NCBI RefSeq assembly: GCF_963676685.1
Contig: NC_092344.1
Coordinates: 41,050,589-41,114,588 of the forward strand
Source: Mytilus edulis
Taxonomy: Eukaryota; Mollusca; Bivalvia; Mytilida; Mytilidae
Reading direction: 5' to 3'
DNA length: 64,000 nucleotides
Each line of letters starts with the position of its first letter. Positions within the stretch are counted from its first letter, which is position 1. Below the pieces are notes generated by a model. The model was not told the origin of the DNA. It ran no database searches and was given only the letters and a program-made list of their open reading frames with translations. The translations under genes were made by a program, and so were the position numbers. Below are positions 54,790 to 64,000 of this stretch, in pieces.

Positions 54790-54846
54790 AACAGTTATAT
54801 GCTTTTAAATGAGAACACTCTGTTTATGTTTTACTTTATTTTTAAG

Positions 54847-57800
54847 GCTCTTGAACAGAAAGACATGGAAGAGGAAGAATTATATGATTTTGATATCGAC
54901 GAAACGGTAGGCATGTGCAATATGTATCAAATTGTCTATTCTTTGAAGTTCAATGTGAATAAATATGTTTATGATTACCAATTGGCTTGGCTATGATAAC
55001 AACATTACCGGTACTAACTTTGCTTCACCAGATGTGCATTTTAACAATAAATGTCGCTTTAATAAGGCAGTGATGCTCGTTATCAACAGCAAATTCAAAC
55101 CCTAATACAAACATTTAAGAGATGATAAATCCATAAAAAAATACCTACATGTACAGTGAGTAAAGTCAAATCTGGGCAAGGAATCAGATCTTTACATGAG
55201 GGAAATTTTTCCTTAATTTAAAATGATTTTAAAAATTTTACAACACCAAATTTTAATTTACTGATATCTGTAAAATTCAATTAGTACCAAAGTACTTCGC
55301 AAAATTACTTTGTCCTTATATATTAAAAAATAAGCATATAATCAGCAAAAAAAAAGAAAAATAGATCGATTGAGTGGTGTTTAACACCACTTTCAACACT
55401 ATTGTGCTATTTCTTGGTGAGAAAGTTGGAGTGCCCAGAGAGAACCACTGACTGATTGGATTTGTATGCACCTGCTGGCCACATTTGAACTCAAAACCTC
55501 AGAGTTGACAGACTAGTGATATTGAATGAGACTACTAGACCCCTACGTTAAATAAATAGAGAAAAATGACATAAATTTAAAGAATTAAAAAAAAATAAAG
55601 AACCCCAAATTAGACCTTCTTATAGGAAATCATTATCTCAGATAGAAAATAATGATACTTAATTGCTAAGAGGTTGTCAAAAAAGAACTCAAAGCAAACC
55701 AGATGCTCCGCAGGGCATAGCTTTATACGACCGCAGAGGTTGAACCCTGAACGGTTAGGGCAAGTATGGACACAACATTCAAGCTGGATTCAGCTCTAAA
55801 TTTGGATTGTGATTAAATAGTTGACACAGCATAGGTTTCTGACACAGAATGAATGTGTTCTAATGAACTTAAAATTTTTGTTTCTCTTAGAGCAATTCAC
55901 TATGCTGTTGAATATTAATCCTCTCAAAAAAATGTTTGAAGAAATTTTCTTTTTTATTTATGAAATTTCAAATGAGAAAAATTGAACCCAATTTTTTTAA
56001 TCACATCCCCCTTTCCCTTATTCCAAAACTAATCTCAATTAAAATTTCTAATGGAGTTTGCAACAATAACTACTCATTTAAATACATCATAAAATATTAA
56101 GATGTAAAAAAACTGCTTGTTATCACTGAATGGTAAAGATTATTTTAATTTATCAGTTGGTAGTAAAAAGTGAATATACATTGTATATTGTATATAACAA
56201 AGATTTAAGTTGATTCTGGACAAAGAAAGATAACTCCAATTAAAAAAAAATCTTGCTATTGCACAATATTTTGCAATTAGATATTTCTTGCTTACTATTC
56301 TGGACAAAGAAAGATAACTCTAATTAATTTTTTTTTTGATATTTCACAATATTGTGCAATTAGATATTTCTTGCCATTGCGCAATACTGTGCAATTGAAA
56401 AGACTTGCTATTGCACAATACTTAATATAATAATTTTAGATCCTGATTTGGACCAACTTGAAAACTGGGCCCATAATAAAAAATCTAAGTACATTTTTGG
56501 ATTCAGCATATCAAAGAACTTCAAGATTTCAATTTTTGTTAAAATCAGACTAAGTTTAATTTTGGACCCTTTGGACTTTAGTGTAGACCAATTTGAAAAC
56601 AGGACCAAAAATGAAGAATCTACATACACAGTTAGATTTGGTATATCAAAGAACCCCATTTATTCAATTTTTGCTGAAATCAAACAAAGTTTAATTTTGG
56701 ACCCCGATTTGGACCAACTTGAAAACTGGGCCAATAATCAAGAATCTAAGTACATTTTTAGATTCAGCATATCAAAGAACCTAACTGATTCATTTTTTGT
56801 CAAAATCAAACTAAGTTTAATTTTGGACCCTTTGGACCTTAATGTAGACCAATTTGAAAACGGGACCAAAAGTTAAGAATCTACATACACAGTCATGACA
56901 GTTAGATTCAGCATATCAAAGAACCCCAATTATTCAATTTTGATGAAATCAAACAAAAGTTTAATTTTGGACCCTTTGGGCCCCTTATTATGTTTGGACC
57001 AAAACTCCCAAAATCAAACCCAACCTTTCTTTTATGGTCATAAACCTTGTGTTTAAATTTCATAGATTTCTATTTACTTATACTAACGTTATGGTGCGAA
57101 AACCAAGAAAAATGCTTATTTGGGTCCCTTTTTGGCCCCTAATTCCTAAACTGTTGGGACCTAAACTCCCAAAATCAATACCAACCTTCCTTTTGTAGTC
57201 ATTAACATTGTGTTTAAATTTCATTGATTTCTATTTACTTAAACTAATGTTATTGTGCGAAAACCAAGAATAATGCTTATTTGGGCCCTTTTTTGGCCCC
57301 TAATTCCTAAACTGTTGAGACCAAAACTCCCAAAATCAATCCCAACCGTTCTTTTGTGGTCATAAACCTTGTGTCAAAATTTCATAGATTTCTATTAACT
57401 TAAACTAAAGTTATAGTGCGAAAACCAAGAAAATGCTTATTTGGGCCCTTTTTGGCCCCTAATTCCTAAAATGTTGGGACCAAAACTCCCAAAATCAATA
57501 CCAACCTTCCTTTTGTGGTCATAAACCTTGTGTTAAAATTTCATAGATTTCCATTCACTTTTACTAAAGTTAGAGTGCGAAAACTAAAAGTATTCGGACG
57601 CCGGACGACGACGACGACGCCGACGCCAACGTGATAGCAATATACGACGAAAATTTTTTCAAAATTTGCGGTCGTATAAAAACATACTGTTGAAACAAAT
57701 TTGGTTTACAATAATTTTTAAACATTGAAGCTCATAATAAAACTGATCAAAATTAACCAAATCTGTTTAACAATATTTTTTATAATTTCTTTTCTAGCCT

Positions 57801-60800
57801 TCTGTCAATGAAGAAGATGAAGAAGGCGGATCAGCTGTTGTAGGAGAGAAAAAAAAAGTAGGGAACATGTATTTTACAGAATTTCTTGGTCTGGGCTAAC
57901 CTTCTTATTGTTTTGTCATTTATATTTTCTGTCTACCTTCTTATATACTTGGGATGTTTTATTACTGTTTATTTGTATATCCTTCTGTCCTTTTACTCCA
58001 TTCTATATTTGGCTAAATAGTAAAAAAAAAAATGGTTTAGTTATTATACCAGGATGCTTAAGTTTGAAAATTAGTGCAGTGTCATTTTTGAAAATGATAT
58101 GCCAGATCTGATTCAAATTTCATGAAACACTGAACAAGTAAAAGAGGGGAAATAACTCTACCACCAGGCGTCAAACAGTTAAGTTCAGCAACTGTTAGCA
58201 TCAAATTGGTTAAAATTTTACCGTGATTCGTCAAAATGTCAGCATCTTGAATCGTCACTCCGAGGTTTCTAATAAATATTGTAACCATTATTATTGAAAA
58301 AAATTAACGTGATTTGTCAAAATCATGCAGTTGATTCTTTATTGTTTAAAAGAAAGTGTACATTTTATCGTCATGTACCTAAAATGACCTTTAACATCAT
58401 TTGGCAAGAAATTTTATCATTAATTGTCTTGAAGGTATCCCCATTACTACCCTCAAATAAGATAACACTAGAGTTTCTGTAACTCACAGTTAAAGCAACT
58501 GTAAACTTTAGTTGTTGAGGGTTTGGTATTTGCTGGATATTTTCTTTTAATAAAACATGTGTCTGAGGTTTATGATGAGCTCCTGTCTATTTGATCACTA
58601 TTTGGGTACAAGTTCATACTTTTAGTTTAATTTTGTTGTTTATTTTAGAAAAGGAGAAATTTAGTAAAAGTACTGATTCTTGGAGGCATTGGGTAGGTAC
58701 AAAATTACTTCTTATTAACATGTTTTAATTACATATCATATTTATAGTTTGTAACAGTTGAATAGTGAAACAAAGACAGAAAATTAATCGCTGTGTTAGG
58801 CCTAATTTGTCTCATTAAGAAAGGTTAGTAAAACAATATAGAAGTTAGAAAATAAAAATGGAAAGAGAGCTCTGTGAGGTTAATGCATACATAACCCATG
58901 TCACACATAAATTTTATTTCATAAAATTTCTAATCTTTAGATTAGCATTGATATTAGTCTCAAATTTAAAAGAACATGTATTTATATTTTTAGAGATCAA
59001 ATATGTATTAAATAATTTTAGACTTGGATTATCTTTCTAGGAGCCCCTGTCTTATTCAGATCAACCTGTTGCCAAAAAAGTGTTTCCATTTTATCTATAG
59101 AACTATGACATCCCATTTGTCAGGACTCAGACTAGCTTAAAGCTTTGTGAGAATTTCTATATATTTTATGCATTTAGGATTTTATATTAAATTCCTATAT
59201 TAAAAAGTAATTTTTGAATATATTTTATAGTGTTGGTAAAACCTCTTTAATGAATCAGTACTCAGATGGTACATTCACTGAAAAATACAAAGTTACAATT
59301 GGAGCAGATTTTATTGTGAAAGAAGTCCCGAAAGATACTGAGCATTTTACATTACAGGTATATAATTATTTTTTCATGTAAATAGATATAAGAAGATGTG
59401 GTATGAGTGCCAATGAGACAACTCTCCATCCAAGTCACAATTTATAAAAGTAAACCATTATAGGTCAAGGTATGGTCTTCAACACGGAGCCTTGTCTCAC
59501 ACCGAAACAGCAAACTTTAAAAGGCTCCAAAATCTTATTAGTGTAAAACCATTCAAACAGGAAAACCAAAGGTCTTATCTATATAAAAAACAAGAAACAA
59601 GAAACACTTATGAACCACATAAACAAACGACAATTACTGAAAATCAGATTTCTGACTTTGCATTCATGGAGTTATCTTCCTTTTGTCAATAACTTAAGTT
59701 GAACCAACTTAATACAGTATGCAATATTTGAATTATAGTTTCCCCTGTAAAGTGAATGTAATCTTTACCCTTCAGTTGTCACAAGTGCTTCTAGTAAAAT
59801 AGTTTGGAAAATGTGTATTATCTAAATTGATAATCAGTTTGTAAGTAATTAAAAGCTTGACAAGTTATTTCTCTGTTCCCACTCTAAAAGAGAAGAAGTT
59901 AAAGGTGTTACTATATATAGCTAAAAACTCATTAATCGAATACAAAATTACAATGTCTTGGCAAAAAATGAGAAGGCAAACAATTGTACATTAAACACAT
60001 CATTTAAAACTAAAAACTGAGCAACACCAACTCCACCAAAAACTAGGGTATAAACAGATCCTGCTCTATATGTGGCACCAATAGTGTTGCTCGTGAAAGT
60101 TCAAATAACCCAGTTATAAGACTTATACAGTTGGTCATATTTGAGGAAAAGAAATAACTAACTGACATGGCAGATTGGTTTTTTGTGAAGAGTTGTACCC
60201 CTCATTGGAAAATAGTTATAACATCTTTTTTTTATAATTTACAATACAGACCAGTACAGAAAGAGCACTTAAGTCTTAAATAAAAGTTTGATAAATTTTC
60301 TAAAAACACTCTACATGAAGTACCCTTTATGATTTACTTAAAAAAAAGGTACACAGATTAACATACATGTACTGTACTGTACTGGTAAATAAAAAATAAA
60401 AAATAAATTACCATATATATTATTATCTGTAGGTTAGAGACGATAAAAGTAAAAAATATTTATACTTGTTACACTCCTCATTACAAGATTAGAGAGAGGT
60501 TACCGAACTCACAAACATGTAAAACCAATCACCCCAGGTAATGTAAACTTGAATCCAGTGATTTAATGTTAGTTGTTAAATTGGTTGTTGTCTGCCAATT
60601 TGGATTTAATTTATTGTTGTTTTATTAAATCAAGCCATTTCTCTTTTGAGTTATTTCACAATTTGTCAATCCTTGAGGTGGTACACACCATGAAGCACGC
60701 TGACTAAAATTTTATCTGGCAGGTTTTATGTTCATGAAATTTTAACATTTGACCAAAATATAAAAAATTCAAAAAGCTTGAACCACACACTTTATTATTG

Positions 60801-61304
60801 GAAAAAATTTTGTTGGATATTTAGGAGTTAGACAAACACTTATTTTTATCACAGAGAAGCTTAATATTTCCCTAGCAATAAAACATGGTTAATTCATTTT
60901 GCTGATTTTTTCAGAGTTATCTCCCTGCAGTGTTATGAACCTCCTTTAAGGTTTTTACTTTTCTTCAATGCAAATCATTAACTTTTTGAAGTTGATTTAA
61001 GAAAGATTCTTGCTTATATGACTTACATATCTATTTTAAAATATCCAATCAAATCCTATATGACAAAAACATTACTTATAATTGTATACTTGTATAACAG
61101 GTTTGGGATACAGTGAGTAGTTTAGGACTAAGTTTTTACCGTGGAACAGACTGTGCTTTGTTAGTGTATGATGTTACAAAACCAGAGACATTTAAACATC
61201 TTGAATCAGTCCTGGAGGAGTTTTTGGCCAATGCTATTCCAGAAGACGAAGACAATTTCCCTTACATAGTCATCGGGAATAAGATAGATAAAGAAAATAG
61301 ATTG
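54847..61304 (+). CDS. Rab7-like small GTPase with acidic extension and lost switch II, 3' end missing
   Basis: Exons: 54847-54906, 57798-57857, 58649-58692, 59231-59357, 61101-61304; all boundaries are AG/GT and in phase. From the Met at 54865, 159 residues are seen. Residues 1-34 are acidic ([21 protein letters not shown]), then KKKKRR. GTPase motifs: P-loop GGIGVGKTS (46-54), switch [10 protein letters not shown] with Thr71, WDT at 93-95, GNKID at 150-154. The text is otherwise close to Rab7 ([24 protein letters not shown]). After WDT the Rab segment AGQERFQ is replaced by VS, so the DxxG glycine and catalytic Gln are gone. Rab7 acts in late endosome to lysosome traffic. The first exon opens in phase 0 after an acceptor, so an upstream exon is expected. 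The G5 motif and prenylated tail are beyond the window. Confidence 0.85.
55695..57680. repeat. Compound dispersed repeat, copy 2 (complete, ~2 kb)
   Basis: It starts AGATGCTCCGCAGGGCATAG and ends TTTGCGGTCGTATAAA. TTTATACGACCGCA near the start is inverted at the end, so the repeat has 14-bp inverted termini. Inside are the decayed 35-bp array, four ~125-bp units (GACCAATTTGAAAACGGGAC), four ~160-180-bp units and a GACGACGACGACGAC run. It lies in intron 1 of the Rab7-like gene. No transposase is visible. The long frame at 56448-56876 is produced by the units. Confidence 0.85.
58120..58490 (+). repeat. Dispersed repeat, direct copy at 61390-61690
   Basis: It shares TAGCATCAAATTGGTTAAAA, GTGATTCGTCAAAAT and GTACATTTTATCGTCATG with the second copy, in the same order and spacing, at roughly 75-80% identity by eye. 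Both are intronic in the Rab7-like gene. Confidence 0.75.
59385..59640 (+). repeat. SINE-like repeat fragment
   Basis: GAAGATGTGGTATGAGTGCC then AATGAGACAACTCTCCATCC ... AACACGGAGCCTTGTCTCAC ... AAAAGGCTCC. It begins 28 bases after the Rab7-like exon 4 donor. It is related to 31220-31475. Confidence 0.75.
59645..61095. other. Rab7-like intron 4, remainder
   Basis: It contains a fragment of the 39.8/53.9 kb repeat at 60005-60140 (CAGATCCTGCTCTATATGTG). Otherwise I see nothing nameable. Confidence 0.5.
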
Positions 61305-61384
61305 GTATGTCACAGTAATAGATTTATAGTTTTAAGTTTTAACATAATGTTTAAGGTTTGGGGTAGGGGTATATGAGGGTAGGA

Positions 61385-61695
61385 ATGCTTTTTACCAACA
61401 GGCGTGAAATTTTTTGCTACCGTTAGCGTCAAATTGGTTAAATGTTACTGTGATTCGTCAAAATATCCTTATAATGATTCATCAGAGGTCTCAAATAATT
61501 ATATTGTTTAATACCATTATTTTTGGAAAAAATTAATGTAATTCGTCAAAATCAAACTATTTTTTTAATGACTTTAATGAAATTGTACATTTTATCGTCA
61601 TGCACCAAAAGTTACATTTAATGTCATTTGATAGGATTTTTACTGTTATTTGTAATGAAGGAACCACCATTAAGACCATCATATTCAGTTTACCT
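61385..61695 (+). repeat. Dispersed repeat, second copy of 58120-58490
   Basis: CCAACAGGCGTGAAATTTTT ... GCGTCAAATTGGTTAAATGT ... TACATTTTATCGTCATGCAC. It starts 80 bases after the last visible Rab7-like exon. Confidence 0.75.
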
Positions 61696-62115
61696 ATTTC
61701 AATTTCCTAGCTAGTGTGTCAATTAGGAACAACATTTACCTCAATGGTGTTATTTCAGGGAGTTTCTATGCCCAGCACATATTTGTGTCAAAGTCATTTC
61801 AAATTTAATTGGTAACTTTGTCAAACTTTTTTCTTCAAAATTCAATATTTTTTTGGTATTATACAATATGAGAGGCATATTGCATTTGCACCAATCAAAA
61901 ACAATGCAGTCATTTATTTGCGCAACAAGGTTATATTTCATTTGTCCCATAAAATAGATACTGCTATTCCAACATTTTACAGGTAATATATATAACAAAA
62001 AATTTAAAATAACATTGTTGAATAGGCAGATCATATAAGAAACTAGTATCTCAATTGTTTGTAAAACAATTGAAAGGTCTTTCCTGTAAAAGTGATGTTT
62101 TCGTATTGTACTTTG

Positions 62116-62600
62116 TACGACCTTTCGTTTGATATACGACAAGCATACCTTCTGAAACTTTTCGCTTTTTACACTTAATGACCTCATCCGCCTACATTTT
62201 TGAGATCGGAATTATGATATATGGAACAGAGTAGATGAGCTTTCATTTGATATGCGACAACACCATGTTCTAGAAAGTTTGATTTTTGCACTTAATAACC
62301 CTGTCCAAGTAATTTTTGGAGGTCGGGAATTTGATATTTCAAATGTACACATCATGACCTTTCATTTGATATACAACAACCCTACCTTAAAAGAACATTT
62401 ATTTTTTGCACTCAACGACCCCATCCAACCTAGTTTTGGGAGACGTCAATTTGAAATTTGAAATGTACGCTTTATGTTCTTTCATTTGATATGCGACAAC
62501 CTTACCATCTGAGAAATTTGAATGTTTGCACTAAATGACCCCACCCGTCCCCCTGGGATGAAAAGGGGGTTTAAAATTTTCATTTTTAAGTAGAGTTTGT
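62116..62600. repeat. ~120-bp tandem repeat, 4 copies
   Basis: Units start near 62120, 62237, 62357 and 62477, with CTTTCATTTGATATGCGACA, a CACTTAATGACC-type word and AATTTGAAATTTGAAATGTA. They sit in the Rab7-like intron beyond exon 5. Confidence 0.8.
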
Positions 62601-62699
62601 TTAGACCTTCAATTTGATATATCAGATGACCCCATTTGACAAAGTGCAAATAATGATGCAATATCAACTATATAAATAGAAGTTATGAAACTTACAAAG

Positions 62700-64000
62700 T
62701 CAATGCAAAACTTGAAAATTTCAAATTGATTTTTTTTGGTGTTTTTTTCAATGGAATGTTTTTGGTATTTAGTCAAACATATAACTATGTTAACCTCTTC
62801 AATTTCTAAAACATTTTAAGTGGTAAGCTCTTGTAGATTCAGAAATACATGCCTCTGCTCGCAAAACTTCAAACTGCATTATCTCTAAAACGACAATAGA
62901 TATCTCAAATCTGTTAAATGATAAATGATCTACAGTTGAAGGACAACATTATAGAAAAAGAATTTGGACAATTTCAAAGTTCACCAAGGTCACAATTAAT
63001 CATCAAATATATGATGCAATACAAAACTTGAGAACCGGAAGTCGTAGAGACATGGGACTATCACCATTCAACTCAGGACCACTTGACCTTTCAAATATCA
63101 CAAGGTCAAAGTCATAGTATAATGTGAAGGTCAAGGTGAAATTTCATCATGACCTGACATTGACCTCAAATTGAAGGTCTTGAACTACTGATCATCTTTG
63201 CAGTTTATAGTAGGTTGATATCTGTTACCTTTAAAAAGATATACACACAATACTATACTTTTAAGAATCATCCCGTCGTAACTTTTGAACAGACAGTCCG
63301 ACTCTTTTGAGCTCAGAGTATAAAATGTAGAGCTCGTCGAGAGGAACATTTTATACGCCGTAAGTATGCAGCAAACTCTTATCGTTTTCTTAATATGAAA
63401 GCTTGAAATTGCAGCGTAATTTTTTTTTAGCACTCGGTGACCTTTGACCTTGGGTGCAAATTAAAGGTCACATGAATTTAAGATTATTGGTGTAGGTCCT
63501 AAGTCTTTACGACTTCCGGTTCTCGAGATATTTTTCAAAAATTGTGTATATTTTTTCAAGGGAAATAACTCCTTATAAGGGTTAACAACAAAATGATTGT
63601 ATATGTGTATTATCATTGCCATCTGGTCTTGTACATGTTGCCGTTTTCAAATCGATTCTATCTTGAATACTTTTTGAGAAAAATGTAAAAGAATGAAATT
63701 GCTTCAAGGGGACGTAACTCTCATAGAGAATGATGAAATCCTTAGCAGCCTCATATGGTAACACATCATGATGAGATCTAACTTTTGTCCAAATAAGGTC
63801 ATGATATCTTTAAAAACAACGAGGGGGGGGCCATGTCGAAAAAAACCAATAAAAGGGAGATAACTTCTAAAGGGGATGACGAAATCCTACACAGCCTCAT
63901 GATGAGGTCTACCGATGGTCCATATTTGGTCTTGATAACTCCAATAGAAACGAGGGGAGGCCATGTCAAACAAATGCTGGATGAAAAAAAAAAAAAAAAA
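62700..64000. other. Window end: repeat-like intronic sequence
   Basis: No further Rab exon is recognised. 63000-63200 has repeated AGGTCA/TGACCT words. 63700-63990 holds two ~125-bp direct units (GAGGGGGGGGCCATGTCGAA and GAGGGGAGGCCATGTCAAAC), each followed by a dinucleotide-poor stretch. The window ends in a run of A. Confidence 0.55.

Noticed and set aside
56448..56876. 142-codon frame with [13 protein letters not shown] repeats
   Set aside because: Its periodicity equals the ~125-bp DNA repeat units; the same text appears in other frames and strands of the other repeat copies.
61107..61118. A GTGAGT donor inside the Rab7-like exon that might mark a missing switch II exon
   Set aside because: The flanking protein text is continuous over this point; an intron would be only about 8 bases, and no other place for the missing codons exists between 61100 and 61140.
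1..64000. tRNA or rRNA genes
   Set aside because: I saw no cloverleaf with A and B boxes and no rRNA core sequence; the GAGTCCTCCACCA match is the Gypsy primer binding site only.

Overview
The window is AT-rich, intron-rich eukaryotic DNA packed with dispersed repeats. It most likely comes from a marine bivalve, probably a mytilid mussel. That placement is an inference from split animal genes, a Penelope-type reverse transcriptase family and dispersed repeat families that I associate with mussels. No database search was possible.

Three host genes can be read. (1) ALDH1L, cytosolic 10-formyltetrahydrofolate dehydrogenase, lies on the minus strand. Fifteen coding exons between 15575 and 596 give the first 599 residues, and the 3' exons lie left of base 1. 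Every exon has a GT/AG boundary and consistent phase. (2) A two-exon bublin coiled-coil (BBLN/C9orf16-like) gene lies on the minus strand, 39156-34692. (3) A Rab7-like small GTPase lies on the plus strand. Five coding exons run from 54847 to 61304, and the 3' end lies beyond the window. It has an acidic N-terminal extension, and the switch II/DxxGQ segment is missing.

The rest is mostly mobile DNA. An almost complete Ty3/Gypsy LTR retrotransposon (43706-51887, minus strand) has two near-identical LTRs, a primer binding site, a purine tract, gag, protease, RT/RNase H, integrase and a chromodomain-like tail. Its pol is broken by two one-base losses. Both of its untranslated regions carry arrays of one related motif. 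A 2.6-kb Mutator-like element with 11-bp target duplications sits in the BBLN intron. Three relics of a Penelope-type reverse transcriptase are present, one of them split by a short element that left a 5-bp duplication. At least nine short elements with CA..TG ends and 5-bp duplications are scattered through the window. Several foldback elements and two copies of a compound 2-3 kb repeat complete the picture.

Layout: 1-15.6 kb, ALDH1L with repeat-filled introns; 15.6-34.6 kb, intergenic DNA with nested small transposons and one candidate short first exon; 34.7-39.2 kb, BBLN with its Mutator-like insertion; 39.2-43.2 kb, reverse transcriptase relics; 43.7-51.9 kb, Gypsy element; 52-54.8 kb, foldbacks; 54.8-64 kb, Rab7-like gene with repeat-rich introns. 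The host genes show no operon-like relationship.
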